Shown here piece after piece: positions 8,230 to 16,036 of a stretch of 63,610 nt of DNA. Below the pieces are notes generated by a model. That model did not search any database and was not told where the DNA came from. It saw only the letters and a list, made by a program, of their open reading frames with translations. How positions within the stretch are numbered: position 1 is the stretch's first letter; every line of letters begins with the position of its first letter. Source of the stretch: a virus; the IMG/VR virus record IMGVR_UViG_3300009155_000004, positions 1-63,610 of that record; one strand, written 5' to 3'. The translations under genes and the position numbers were made by a program.

Positions 8230-10442
8230 TATTTGTCTATTATCCTGCTATTATACCCTTCGTTCTGGTATCTCGCAAATTTAATGCTTATTTTTGATTC
8301 TTTTTTTTCTGGCACATATAAGTGCTTTTGGTTCGCCATTATCGCTAAACCACTGCTAATTGTTGCATCAAATTTAGTTCTATTGTTGATATCAAACCTT
8401 GCCCAGTCCTCAAGTGTCCTTGTGAAATACATTGAGCCCATCTCGTCAGCATCTCTGTACACATTCTCAAAGTCTATGCCAACGTGCTTTTCAATGTACG
8501 TCTCAATAGCGGACGCGTGTGCTTGCTTCACGTCCTCAGATGAGTTAGGTATCCCACCAATCTCTTTCTCTGTCTTAGAGAGCTTGTGGGTGGGTTTGTC
8601 TGGCCTGTTTAACGCAAAGTTTCTGTACCCTCTGTTCTTGAAGTGATATAGTAGCCTTGGCTTGTTATTCTCCACAAGCACCGGCATACCATAGAACACA
8701 CACGCCATCAATACCTCCTCAAAGAATATCTCTGCCGTCTGTGGCCTTGCCACGTACTCTAAGAAGAATTGGTTGCTTGGCGCATCCTCCATGCTGAACT
8801 TCGTCATGCCATGGAGCGATCCGTTAGATCCACCTCCACCCACAACACCTGAGATGTCATAAGGGTCACATCCAAACGCGCCAAGGTGCTCATTGCCAGG
8901 ATAGAACAAACTACCCCTTTTAATAAAGTTATTTCTTAAATTCTCTGGTGGAACCCACGACACAAGGAACCGGCCCTTATTGTCTGGCGTCCAAACAACT
9001 TGACTATCCTTCACCCCGTCCTTCCAATGGAAGTAACCTCTTGTGAGAACCCTGTCCTTGATTAATGAGTCATTGTAGTCAATCTGTTGATAGATCTTCG
9101 TAAGATTAAACAAGGATGCCTTGCTCTCATCCCTGAACGCGTGTGATTCTGTGCGTGGGAACTGCCTGTAAAATTCGTTTAATGAATCTGAGTCGCTCTT
9201 CAAAGATGCAACCTCATTGTTCCAATACTCAATTACACCAATCTTAATCATCCTGCCATCGATACCCTTAATAGGCTTAGATGGTGTGTCAAACACCGGG
9301 TGACCATACTCGTCAATATATCCCTCGAAGTTCCATTCCATTGGGATAAATAATGAATACAGACCACTCTTTGTTTGCCCGTTCTCATTCTTCTTCCTTG
9401 GATCAGAGTCCTCGTATAATTTCTTAAAGTTAGAACCACCCTTGTCAAGCGCATTCGATGTAGAACCCATCATACACTTACCAATGATCCTACTACCCAG
9501 ACGCAAACACGTCTTGGTTACACGCCAGTTATTCTGTATGTTATTTGGCGCAAGCCATTTACCGCTCTCATCCTGAATGAGCATCCGTAATTTTTCTCCG
9601 TCATAACTGTTGTCACCTGTGTTCTTCCAGTCAATCGTGGTATTAAGACCCTCTAAGTGATCCTCCTCAGCCTTGGCAATACTCTTTCTTGTGAACTTAG
9701 ATGCCGGCACACGATACGCAAGCTCAGTCTTTGGCTTGTCCATACCATCTTGTATTGGCTTAAAAAAGAATGGATAGCTCAAAGATATATTCACGACCTT
9801 GTCTGTGAACATTTTCTTTGCATCATCTCCCGTCTTTGATAAGATACCAAACCTTGCATCCTTTGTAATTGTCGCTTGGTTGACCATCTCAGAGCTACTC
9901 ATAAATGAGAAACCTGAACGTCTATTTTTTAGATAGCACATACCAAAGCACCTATCGTCAGCCTTGCAAGCCTCCCAGAATATAAAGAATATCCTGTTAC
10001 TTTCACGGAAATCAGGTAAACCAACGTCTATCTTGCTCCATTGCAAGTACATATAATGTGTGCCGGTGATATATGTCGGGATGCTATTATTAATAAACCA
10101 GAATCCATTATCTCTACGATTGAACTCTTGATCTATGTAGTCATCCCACTTAGCTTTGAACTTATTGTCAGTCCTGTCCCAGTCAAAGATTGTCTTAATC
10201 TTTTGTAATTCTCTAGGATACTCAACGACCTCCCAGTGATTGCTTCTATTCTCAACATCTTCAGGCTGAGCTGGCAAGGCTATGTTAACACCATTAATGT
10301 TATATATCTCACCGATGGTTCCATCCTTAGATATAATGACAACGTCATATTTATCATTGTGGCCATACTTCCAGCTATTTGTAAGGTTGCCTTTCTCGAT
10401 AACCTTCGCACTAATAATATCTTTCTCAATTGTGTATAGCAT
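8229..10442 (-). CDS. terL: Terminase large subunit, TerL (737 aa)
   Basis: This is the packaging motor and headful nuclease. The ATPase region lies at about residues 120-400, with a basic turn NRRSGFSFMSSSEM near residue 170 in place of a textbook Walker A, followed by GILSKTGDDAKKMF. The segment FPRTESHAFRDES is near residue 410. The C-terminal nuclease half has GAFGCDPYDISG near residue 524, containing the first acidic metal ligand expected of the RNase H-like fold, and later basic and acidic patches. The gene overlaps its neighbours by single bases at both ends. The deviating P-loop seems typical for this phage group but should be checked by alignment. Confidence 0.9.
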   Translation of the reverse strand: MLYTIEKDIISAKVIEKGNLTNSWKYGHNDKYDVVIISKDGTIGEIYNINGVNIALPAQPEDVENRSNHWEVVEYPRELQKIKTIFDWDRTDNKFKAKWDDYIDQEFNRRDNGFWFINNSIPTYITGTHYMYLQWSKIDVGLPDFRESNRIFFIFWEACKADDRCFGMCYLKNRRSGFSFMSSSEMVNQATITKDARFGILSKTGDDAKKMFTDKVVNISLSYPFFFKPIQDGMDKPKTELAYRVPASKFTRKSIAKAEEDHLEGLNTTIDWKNTGDNSYDGEKLRMLIQDESGKWLAPNNIQNNWRVTKTCLRLGSRIIGKCMMGSTSNALDKGGSNFKKLYEDSDPRKKNENGQTKSGLYSLFIPMEWNFEGYIDEYGHPVFDTPSKPIKGIDGRMIKIGVIEYWNNEVASLKSDSDSLNEFYRQFPRTESHAFRDESKASLFNLTKIYQQIDYNDSLIKDRVLTRGYFHWKDGVKDSQVVWTPDNKGRFLVSWVPPENLRNNFIKRGSLFYPGNEHLGAFGCDPYDISGVVGGGGSNGSLHGMTKFSMEDAPSNQFFLEYVARPQTAEIFFEEVLMACVFYGMPVLVENNKPRLLYHFKNRGYRNFALNRPDKPTHKLSKTEKEIGGIPNSSEDVKQAHASAIETYIEKHVGIDFENVYRDADEMGSMYFTRTLEDWARFDINNRTKFDATISSGLAIMANQKHLYVPEKKESKISIKFARYQNEGYNSRIIDK

Positions 10443-10711
10443 TATTTGCCCCTTCTCTCAGCAAAGCCACCTTTTTTCTCTTGGATGTGTACGTTGCCCG
10501 TGATCATGTTGCGCTCTTCTTCTATCCTTGATAGAATCTCGAACGCATCAAAGATAGCCAACTTCTTGGTTGCCGCTGCATTTTTTAATTTGTCAGCAGA
10601 CACGTCACCCTCATCACCTGTCAAGATTTGCTCTTCAGCAACCTTAATAAGTTCTTTGATGGCCATCTCGCCTGCCTTGATTATTTTTAATTTATATTCT
10701 TCAGTTGTCAT
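10442..10711 (-). CDS. Candidate terminase small subunit (89 aa)
   Basis: A short helical, charged protein immediately upstream of terL. The ATG at 10711 (MTTEEYKLKIIK) is chosen over a non-ATG start at 10723; it overlaps the upstream stop codon by ATGA. The central helix pair (GDEGDVSADKLKNAA, IFDAFEILSRIEEERNMI) and basic C-terminus (KKGGFAERRGK) fit a small DNA-recognition subunit, but the call is by position. No helix-turn-helix is obvious. Confidence 0.5.
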   Translation of the reverse strand: MTTEEYKLKIIKAGEMAIKELIKVAEEQILTGDEGDVSADKLKNAAATKKLAIFDAFEILSRIEEERNMITGNVHIQEKKGGFAERRGK

Positions 10712-11259
10712 AATACGATGCAAATATTTCTTTCAAACATTCTGTACAGTTTTTTTCCGTCAATATCAAACCTGTACTCTGTGTCAGGCTGATACGATAC
10801 CAATGTGCCAGCAGGGATATCAATGGCATCACTAATGTATGCGAGCTTACCAATCAATGGCTGCTCTACGCCAACCTCAAATACAGACAGATCCTTTTGC
10901 TTCTCAATTGGCTCCACAAAGCAATAAGGCGAGTGGGCCATCCATTCACTATTATTCTTTTTGTATAGGAAGAACTGATCAAAATCTAAAATGTACAAAT
11001 TATCTTTAAGGTGCGACATTGACTTGCGCTCCTTACCCTTCATATCGTAATAACTTCTAAATACATTATGATGAACCACAAGCTCATCTCCTGACTCAAT
11101 TGGACCATCATAGCCAATTGGTGTATTAATTACTGTAGCGAACCTATTGGTGGCCTTATGGTCTTCTTTTGATGTGCTAATAATTAGCCCACTCTCCCTA
11201 ACATTGTCGTAAGATTTACCACCAACCGGTTCTACAATAAAGTAGAACGGGGATCTCAT
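10708..11259 (-). CDS. Protein with tandem GroES-like segments (183 aa)
   Basis: The first 90 residues follow the co-chaperonin pattern: an opening strand ending EPVGGKSYDNVRESGLIIST (mobile-loop-like), then TVINTPIGYDGPIESGDELV and HHNVFRSYYDMKGKERKS, which parallels the GroES 'xGxVxxxPIxxGDxVxxHH' core. A second, weaker copy may begin at YCFVEPIEKQ and continue through GKLAYISDAIDIPAGTLVSYQ. It lies just upstream of terS/terL, far from the true groES. It may help capsid folding or occupy a chaperonin, or the fold may serve a structural role. The family link is inference. Confidence 0.5.
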   Translation of the reverse strand: MRSPFYFIVEPVGGKSYDNVRESGLIISTSKEDHKATNRFATVINTPIGYDGPIESGDELVVHHNVFRSYYDMKGKERKSMSHLKDNLYILDFDQFFLYKKNNSEWMAHSPYCFVEPIEKQKDLSVFEVGVEQPLIGKLAYISDAIDIPAGTLVSYQPDTEYRFDIDGKKLYRMFERNICIVL

Positions 11260-11480
11260 TATAAAAAGTCTATATTAAATTCAATTGATACAGGCATATT
11301 ATGTGTGAACTTCTTCCACACTAATACTTCTTTATCTCTTTCGATGTATATTAAAATAGCCCCATCATTCGTTGATAAAATTTGATGAATGACATAGCTA
11401 CCGTTAAGAACTGACTGACCTACAACGTAGTTCATTGCGTTCTTGTAGTCAGTACCAACTGCTATCTTTCTGATTATCAT
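11259..11480 (-). CDS. Small unknown late protein (73 aa)
   Basis: The ATG at 11480 (MIIRKIAVGTDY) is used because it overlaps the stop of the upstream gene, as is the rule here; an alternative start at 11543 would run deep into that gene. Residues suggest a small beta-barrel (VGQSVLNGSYVIHQI, GAILIYIERDKEVLVWKKF). No family recognised. Confidence 0.6.
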   Translation of the reverse strand: MIIRKIAVGTDYKNAMNYVVGQSVLNGSYVIHQILSTNDGAILIYIERDKEVLVWKKFTHNMPVSIEFNIDFL

Positions 11481-11731
11481 ATAACAAGCACCCAGCCGGA
11501 TGTCTTTTTGATATACAGGTTCTCTGTGTCTGCTTGAAAACACAAAGCTCCTGGGCTAACAGTTAACGCAGTTCTTGCAGCAGCATTCGCTACACTGTAT
11601 GTATTTTTGTACACATAGTCTCTAAGTGCAGATAGTTGAATGTTTACTGTAGATAAATCGCTATTTGAAGACAACAATAATTCTGTGCCTGTTAAATCTG
11701 TATCTTTTGTATAACTTGATATTTTAGCCAT
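11477..11731 (-). CDS. Small fibre- or baseplate-associated protein (84 aa)
   Basis: It begins MAKISSYTKDTDLTGTELLL, the pattern of short N-terminal adhesin/fibre segments in many phages, and ends with CFQADTENLYIKKTSGWVLV, a strand pair common in fibre tips. It probably associates with the tail-fibre genes transcribed just before it. No catalytic residue is visible. It overlaps both neighbours by a few bases. Confidence 0.5.
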   Translation of the reverse strand: MAKISSYTKDTDLTGTELLLSSNSDLSTVNIQLSALRDYVYKNTYSVANAAARTALTVSPGALCFQADTENLYIKKTSGWVLVI

Positions 11732-11987
11732 TTTTGTATTCTCCTGTTTGTAAGTTTACTGTGATGTTGCCATACTCTTCTGACAACTCATGCTGAAACA
11801 ATTGTAGGTCTTTTGCAACACCTTCAATTCTTTCAATAAATTCTTGTTTTGCTACGTCCGCACTTACCATTTGAGCTTTTGCTCTTGATACTTGTATTTC
11901 TACGTCTGCAATTGAGTCCTTTAAATATCGTAAGTCACGATTTAAATTCACTAACTTTTCTAATTGGTCTTCTTTAATTTTATTCAT
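11724..11987 (-). CDS. Coiled-coil protein (87 aa)
   Basis: It is almost entirely predicted alpha-helix with heptad-like spacing (LEKLVNLNRDLRYLKDSIAD, VQVSRAKAQ, FIERIEGVAKDLQLFQ). It lies between the candidate spanin and the fibre-like gene and overlaps both by 4-8 bases. Unknown function; a lysis accessory or a small tail component are both possible. Confidence 0.55.
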   Translation of the reverse strand: MNKIKEDQLEKLVNLNRDLRYLKDSIADVEIQVSRAKAQMVSADVAKQEFIERIEGVAKDLQLFQHELSEEYGNITVNLQTGEYKNG

Positions 11988-12379
11988 TTTAATAATTTAT
12001 ATAGTATGATTGCTAAGATAACCAACAGTACAAGGGGAAGACCCTTGTATAGATACTTGCTATCTTGATATTCAATTACCTTGTATGGCACTCTGTCATG
12101 CGTCACAACTCTTATTGTGTCTGGCTTGACAGTTGCCTTGAAGTATATTTTCTTTTCTTTAACGATGAACTTCAGCTTTAACACTGTGTCCTCGTATGTC
12201 ATTGTGTCCGTGATGTAAAAACTATCGGTGTGGTTGTACTCCTCAGTTATTACCGTGGTATCATGCACAATAACTTTTTCTTTATTGAATAGTGTTGGAT
12301 CCTTCTTAAGCGCACGGTTTAAGTGCCACTCAGCGGAGCATGATGTAAGTAATAATATGAGGAGTATCGACCTTAGCAC
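11984..12379 (-). CDS. Candidate unimolecular spanin, lipoprotein with C-terminal membrane anchor (131 aa)
   Basis: The N-terminus is a lipoprotein signal (LRSILLILLLTSC) with lipobox LTSC, so the mature protein would be anchored in the outer membrane through Cys14. The C-terminus is a membrane segment (GLPLVLLVILAIILYKLL) for the inner membrane. Between them lie about 95 residues rich in beta strands and Thr/Asp/Val (VIVHDTTVITEEYNHTDSFY). Spanning both membranes with one chain is the definition of a u-spanin (T1 gp11 type), which fuses the membranes at the end of lysis. The start is GTG at 12379, because no ATG precedes the signal. It lies in the lysis neighbourhood with a holin-like gene. 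Confidence 0.65.
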   Translation of the reverse strand: MLRSILLILLLTSCSAEWHLNRALKKDPTLFNKEKVIVHDTTVITEEYNHTDSFYITDTMTYEDTVLKLKFIVKEKKIYFKATVKPDTIRVVTHDRVPYKVIEYQDSKYLYKGLPLVLLVILAIILYKLLK

Positions 12380-12483
12380 TTCTTTGAGTTCTTTGCAACA
12401 GGGTTGTTTGCTGTTCCTGGCTTGCCTTTAGATGTCATCTTTTTAGGCGCTGCCGGCTTGGTGTTTTTAATGGTAATTGCCAT
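12373..12483 (-). CDS. Small basic protein (36 aa)
   Basis: Short frame MAITIKNTKPAAPKKMTSKG ending with a Lys-rich, Cys-terminal tail. It ends by overlapping the start of the spanin gene by 7 bases and follows the 63-aa basic gene. Composition resembles the other small Lys-rich virion-type proteins of this arm. Function unknown. Confidence 0.5.
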   Translation of the reverse strand: MAITIKNTKPAAPKKMTSKGKPGTANNPVAKNSKKC

Positions 12484-12485
12484 GA

Positions 12486-12677
12486 TTATTTTTTTGCTGC
12501 GTTTTTAAACATCATTTTAGCTGCGGTAGCTTTACCTACTGCAACGGCCTTCTTAGCAGGCATACCTTTTTTCTCATAGCTTTTAGCTACGCTTTCAGCC
12601 ATAGGTGCAAAGTTTTTACCCTTCTTCCCGATGTCTTTACCAGCAACGGCTTTCTTTACGATTGTAGATTTTTTCAT
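12486..12677 (-). CDS. Small Lys/Ala-rich protein, histone H1-tail-like (63 aa)
   Basis: About a third of residues are Lys and many of the rest Ala or Gly (KKAVAGKDIGKKGKNFAPMA, KAVAVGKATAAKMMFKNAAK). Such proteins in phages are often packaged with DNA. The box TATCTTTG lies 8 bases before the ATG at 12677, so it heads a unit with the 36-aa and spanin genes. Role inferred from composition only. Confidence 0.6.
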   Translation of the reverse strand: MKKSTIVKKAVAGKDIGKKGKNFAPMAESVAKSYEKKGMPAKKAVAVGKATAAKMMFKNAAKK

Positions 12678-12685
12678 ATTGCCTT

Positions 12686-12693
12686 CAAAGATA
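12686..12693 (-). promoter_or_regulatory. -7 box (TATCTTTG) for the Lys/Ala-rich gene
   Basis: The plus strand reads CAAAGATA. Eight bases separate it from the ATG at 12677. Confidence 0.55.
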
Positions 12694-12704
12694 GTTATTT
12701 TTCA

Positions 12705-12902
12705 TTAATCTACACTAGTAATAATACCATTTGTAATGTGTAAGTTTTGTTGACCAGGAGGATTTGTTGGCACAGTAAATGTGCCGGTGTATCCTGTAGG
12801 AGCACTATCTATCAACTTCCATAGTGTCTTCAGCATCCAGTCAATCGACATTGGTACGCTGACACTATACTCGTTGTAATTTTTAGGGGGCCTTAAGATC
12901 AT
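12705..12902 (-). CDS. Small unknown late protein (65 aa)
   Basis: Short frame starting MILRPPKNYNEYSV and ending in a Thr/Asn-rich tail (NLHITNGIITSVD), reminiscent of small fibre-chaperone or baseplate proteins. Only 4 bases lie between the box TATCTTTG and the ATG, so the mRNA would be leaderless. No family recognised. Confidence 0.55.
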   Translation of the reverse strand: MILRPPKNYNEYSVSVPMSIDWMLKTLWKLIDSAPTGYTGTFTVPTNPPGQQNLHITNGIITSVD

Positions 12903-12906
12903 AGCA

Positions 12907-12914
12907 CAAAGATA
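12907..12914 (-). promoter_or_regulatory. -7 box (TATCTTTG) for the 65-aa gene
   Basis: The plus strand reads CAAAGATA, overlapping the stop region of the 91-aa gene and 4 bases from the ATG at 12902. Confidence 0.55.
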
Positions 12915-13190
12915 CTACTTCTTTGTGGACTTATTGTTTGAGCCGTTACGCGCTCTGTTTGCTTTTGTCTTCTCAATCACAACGGAGCCATCCTTCTTGT
13001 GGCTTAGATCAACGCCTTTCGCTGCTCGCTTGCCATAGATGCCACGTTGGTGCGCTTCTTTATTGAGCTCTTCACGATACTTCACGCGTGCAGGGGATGC
13101 CTGATACGCTTTGTCGTATGAGTAATCTCTGCCAGTAGCTTTATTGCTGCCCGGTCTATTGTTCTTCGCTACTATTTTGTTCTTTGGCAT
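12915..13190 (-). CDS. Basic phage virion-type protein (91 aa)
   Basis: Very basic (RVKYREELNKEAHQRGIYGK, KTKANRARNGSNNKSTKK) with the core segment AAKGVDLSHKKDGSVVIEKT. Small proteins with this 'xRRxxxxxGxxxxGxDxxHKxxG ... NRxRG' layout recur in many tailed phages. They recall an HNH core but lack the second histidine, so nuclease activity is not supported. The 5' end overlaps the holin-like gene by 35 bases in another frame. Confidence 0.55.
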   Translation of the reverse strand: MPKNKIVAKNNRPGSNKATGRDYSYDKAYQASPARVKYREELNKEAHQRGIYGKRAAKGVDLSHKKDGSVVIEKTKANRARNGSNNKSTKK

Positions 13191-13380
13191 TTGGCTTAAA
13201 CTTTTCTGCTACTGTTCCAATTCCGTATGCGATAGATATGTATTCTACGGCCTCAATTGCCTTTTCGTCTTTATGTATGAACATATATGCGATTAAAGAT
13301 ATAAACCCAATGGCTCCAAGCACTCTCTTATGAGAGGCCCCTTCGCTTGACGAGAACATATCTACAAAGAATTTTTTCAT
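13156..13380 (-). CDS. Holin-like membrane protein (74 aa)
   Basis: After a short cytoplasmic start (MKKFFVDMFSSSEGASHKR) comes a hydrophobic segment (VLGAIGFISLIAYMFI), a charged turn (HKDEKAIEAVEY) and a second, weaker hydrophobic segment (ISIAYGIGTVAE), then a charged tail ending SSEEQ. Two short membrane segments with a charged C-terminus fit the small holins of Bacteroidota phages. Neighbouring membrane genes (13377-13981), the candidate spanin and the amidase support a lysis region. Confidence 0.65.
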   Translation of the reverse strand: MKKFFVDMFSSSEGASHKRVLGAIGFISLIAYMFIHKDEKAIEAVEYISIAYGIGTVAEKFKPNAKEQNSSEEQ

Positions 13381-13712
13381 TGTAATATATCTGATTGCGT
13401 ACTTGTGATCTTCATCATCATACCGCCCTCAACTCTTTTGATCTCTTGACCATTGTTCAACACAATAATTGTTGGAACGGTTTTGATCTTCATTTTTGAC
13501 TTTAGCTCAGGGAACTTATCCAAAGATAAGAAGTAATAGTTTACTGAGTTTGCCGGCTTCCATTGATAGCTGTTCTGTTTATTCCATTCATAGTTCAACT
13601 GGATAACAACTTTTCCTTTATTGATATCAGGAACACCTTGCTCAGGTTTTGAAAAGCTAATCCAAATAAGTAATATTGGCAAGGATATGAATATGGCTAA
13701 AAACTTTTTCAT
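13377..13712 (-). CDS. Membrane-anchored thioredoxin-like protein lacking CxxC (111 aa)
   Basis: An N-terminal signal or anchor (FLAIFISLPILLIWISF) is followed by a thioredoxin-like domain. The strand VVIQLNYEW takes the place of the usual catalytic strand, and KTVPTIIVLNNGQEIKRVEG matches the conserved cis-proline region closely. There is no Cys anywhere in the domain, so redox activity is lost. It may act as a periplasmic binding or chaperone-like module. It overlaps the holin-like gene by ATGA and follows another membrane protein. Confidence 0.6.
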   Translation of the reverse strand: MKKFLAIFISLPILLIWISFSKPEQGVPDINKGKVVIQLNYEWNKQNSYQWKPANSVNYYFLSLDKFPELKSKMKIKTVPTIIVLNNGQEIKRVEGGMMMKITSTQSDILQ

Positions 13713-13981
13713 CTCATTAAGCGTTCTTCCATTTTCTCAAGCCTAAGATCTATTTTCTCAACTTTCTTATCAATGTTATCTACTGTTGTTCGTAGCAATT
13801 GATCTTTTAGCTGATACTCTTCTGCTGATACCGCTGGTTTAGGTAAACTCTTCGCCTCTTCAATGTCAGATGAAAGCTTATAGTAAACACCCATTAATGA
13901 TACTAAACCACAAACTATAACCACCAAGAACTCTAATGTTAATGTAAACTTAGTGTTCTTCCCTACTTCAATATTATCCAT
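13709..13981 (-). CDS. Membrane-anchored coiled-coil protein (90 aa)
   Basis: One membrane segment at about residues 15-33 (LEFLVVIVCGLVSLMGVYY), then a linker and a C-terminal coiled coil (LRTTVDNIDKKVEKIDLRLE). The layout is that of Rz-like i-spanins or accessory lysis proteins, with the coiled coil in the periplasm. It starts the membrane-gene group and has a TATATTTG box 4 bases from its ATG. Confidence 0.6.
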   Translation of the reverse strand: MDNIEVGKNTKFTLTLEFLVVIVCGLVSLMGVYYKLSSDIEEAKSLPKPAVSAEEYQLKDQLLRTTVDNIDKKVEKIDLRLEKMEERLMR

Positions 13982-13985
13982 TATG

Positions 13986-13993
13986 CAAATATA
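13986..13993 (-). promoter_or_regulatory. -7 box (TATATTTG) for the membrane/lysis group
   Basis: The plus strand reads CAAATATA, 4 bases from the ATG at 13981, implying a leaderless message for the first lysis-region gene. Confidence 0.55.
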
Positions 13994-14012
13994 ACAAATC
14001 TATATTAAACGC

Positions 14013-14216
14013 TTATTCTGGAACAGGTGTATATTCAATTCTTTCAAGTTCGTTTAATTGGTCGTGAATATCTGCAAAATTAGGGTCGTCTAAAACTTCT
14101 AATCCTGTTATATATCTACTTGAACCATCTAAAGCAAATATTAGTTCCCAACAACCATTTTTATAGCCGTTTAATGCGTTGTATTGGTCTGGGTTTGGGT
14201 GTAATACTATTATCAT
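14013..14216 (-). CDS. Small tail-associated protein (67 aa)
   Basis: Compact acidic frame (MIIVLHPNPDQYNALNGYKN, LEVLDDPNFADIHDQLNELE). It overlaps the 250-aa fibre-like gene by 4 bases and probably belongs with it, perhaps as an assembly chaperone, as small genes next to fibre genes often do. No family recognised. Confidence 0.55.
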   Translation of the reverse strand: MIIVLHPNPDQYNALNGYKNGCWELIFALDGSSRYITGLEVLDDPNFADIHDQLNELERIEYTPVPE

Positions 14217-14965
14217 AATGATGTCATATAAGTGTTCAAAATAGTATAGTAAGTACTCGCAAGTGAAGATAAATCAGCTCCAAGTGATTGAATGGAAATT
14301 TGATTAGCAGAATACGAAGTATTTGACCTTAATAATGCAGCAGCCCCTCCAGTTTGATTTCTAGTTTGCAAAGGACTTGCTAATAAAGTATTGTTATTGT
14401 ATTGATTATATCCAAGACTTGAATTTCTAGAATACATAATAAATCCAACTGAAGAAGTTGCATTGAGTGTTGTAGCATTCGAAGAATTTATACCATTATT
14501 TCCCGAAGATGTTTTTTGAATGTTTGAACGAGTTGAAGCAAAATTAGATGTTGCAATAGGGCTTGAAGGTGTAATATTTCTAACCCATACCATTTGGTGT
14601 GCGCTATCGTCTGCATAATTTACCCTCTGTGTTGCACCATTATAATTCAAGTCAATATAAGCACTCGTTCCATTGCCTGTAAATCCTTGATTAGTTGTAA
14701 AAGTAAGAGTTGGTATTCCCGTATAAGTTACCAATCGTTTCCAATCTATTAATGCATAATTACTATTACCATCAGTTGCAAAAACTCCAAACGTGTCTAA
14801 CTTATCCCAAATTCCTGCTGCTTTCAAATCTACAAGCATTTTATTTTGTTTAAATTGTTGTGATGCACTTGGTAAAGTTGAAATATCTTTTGCATACTGC
14901 AAAATCGCTTGATAACTTGGATCAAATGATGAGCTTGCGATTATGCCATTAATTCCTAAAATCAT
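14213..14965 (-). CDS. Fibre-tip or lectin-like protein (250 aa)
   Basis: N-terminal helices (SYQAILQYAKDISTLPSASQ, KMLVDLKAAGIWDKLDTF) precede a Ser/Thr/Asn-rich beta domain (TSAYIDLNYNGATQRV, STRSNIQKTSSGNNGINSS, SLGYNQYNNNTLLAS). Similar 'LPSASQxxxQNxLVxxLKxAGIW-KLD' proteins occur in Bacteroidota phages and prophages next to tail-fibre genes, and the beta part resembles carbohydrate-binding jelly-roll domains. Host recognition is the likely role (inference). Confidence 0.55.
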   Translation of the reverse strand: MILGINGIIASSSFDPSYQAILQYAKDISTLPSASQQFKQNKMLVDLKAAGIWDKLDTFGVFATDGNSNYALIDWKRLVTYTGIPTLTFTTNQGFTGNGTSAYIDLNYNGATQRVNYADDSAHQMVWVRNITPSSPIATSNFASTRSNIQKTSSGNNGINSSNATTLNATSSVGFIMYSRNSSLGYNQYNNNTLLASPLQTRNQTGGAAALLRSNTSYSANQISIQSLGADLSSLASTYYTILNTYMTSL

Positions 14966-14968
14966 AGA

Positions 14969-15886
14969 TTATGTTGTTAAGCTACCAAATAAATACCACT
15001 CATCAGTTGCTATCTTAATTAATGTAGCACCACTATATTGAGTAGCTAATTTCAACCAACCAGAAGTGCTTCTTATTGTTACGCCACTTGTTGCGACAAC
15101 TGTGGTCTGACCAGCTCCATATTGTGATAATAAAATTTGTGTACCTGTAGGAAACGCAATGCTTGAGTTTAATGGAACAGTTAGATTATTTGCAGTTGCT
15201 ACGTTCATCTCAACTAACTTGTTTGCATCGCTTAATGCCAATGTATAGCTTGCTGTTTGTCTATTTGTTGTAATTACAGAATCTTGCTTTGCATTCCAAG
15301 TTGCTGCACTTGCTATTTTTGCATCTGCAATAGCTACACCATTCCAAGTTGCACTTGTTATTGAGCCAGGGTAGTCAAATGTATTTGTTGACCAACTTAC
15401 ATTTGATGGTGCTAATTCGTGACGCTCCCATGTGCCTGCTGCTGTAGCGTTGGATAATAATGTAATTATTGTATCACCACCACTTGGCACTGACGCAACT
15501 AATGTATTACTATTATTGTTTACTGTGATTGCACCACTGCTTTGATTATTGTTGAAGTAAAATGATATACCATTATCTAGCGTAGTTGCGTCTGGCAATT
15601 TTATTACTTGACCACCACTACCAGTCACTACATAGCTTGGCGTAGATGATGCAGTTAATACAATTTGTGTTCCGCTTGCGGCAACACTTGTAAATCCTTC
15701 AGTGAATCTATTTGCGCTTGCTTTATTTGTAAAGTTTATTGCACTTGTTGATGCTTGCATTGGCAAGTCATTACCAGCTCCATCAGATAATGTTTTTAAT
15801 GTACCATCAAGTGCAGCACTATCTCCCGTTTTAATTAAACCAGTATACGTGTCTTGCGGTTTTGTATTTATTAATGAAGTTCCCAT
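14969..15886 (-). CDS. Tail fibre-like protein (305 aa)
   Basis: The ATG at 15886 (MGTSLINTKPQDTYTGLIKT) is chosen over 15898 because it lies 3 bases after the preceding small gene. The start is the standard phage-fibre N-terminus ending LKTLSDGAGNDLPMQAST. The body is low-complexity beta (Thr, Ser, Ala, Asn, Val), with a repeated hydrophobic strand pattern and a tail domain (VATSGVTIRSTSGWLKLATQ). It was probably a receptor-binding trimer. It precedes the 250-aa fibre-tip gene. Confidence 0.65.
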   Translation of the reverse strand: MGTSLINTKPQDTYTGLIKTGDSAALDGTLKTLSDGAGNDLPMQASTSAINFTNKASANRFTEGFTSVAASGTQIVLTASSTPSYVVTGSGGQVIKLPDATTLDNGISFYFNNNQSSGAITVNNNSNTLVASVPSGGDTIITLLSNATAAGTWERHELAPSNVSWSTNTFDYPGSITSATWNGVAIADAKIASAATWNAKQDSVITTNRQTASYTLALSDANKLVEMNVATANNLTVPLNSSIAFPTGTQILLSQYGAGQTTVVATSGVTIRSTSGWLKLATQYSGATLIKIATDEWYLFGSLTT

Positions 15887-15888
15887 TT

Positions 15889-16035
15889 TTATAAGCAATT
15901 ATTCCAATTTGTATTTATATTGTTCCAATTTTGTGCATCGTATAAGTTCCAGTCAGTCGTAGCAAAGCACAAAACAGGCGGAGCTCCACCGGATTTAAGT
16001 ATTGTTGCTATTTCAATGACGATACCAATAATCAT
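15889..16035 (-). CDS. Small unknown protein (48 aa)
   Basis: Frame starting MIIGIVIEIATILKSGGAPP, with an Asn/Trp-rich end (DAQNWNNINTNWNN). It fills the gap between two structural genes: its ATG touches the previous stop and its stop is 2 bases from the next ATG. Hydrophobic start and Pro turn could mean membrane association or a small tail part. Confidence 0.5.
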   Translation of the reverse strand: MIIGIVIEIATILKSGGAPPVLCFATTDWNLYDAQNWNNINTNWNNCL

Positions 16036-16036
16036 A

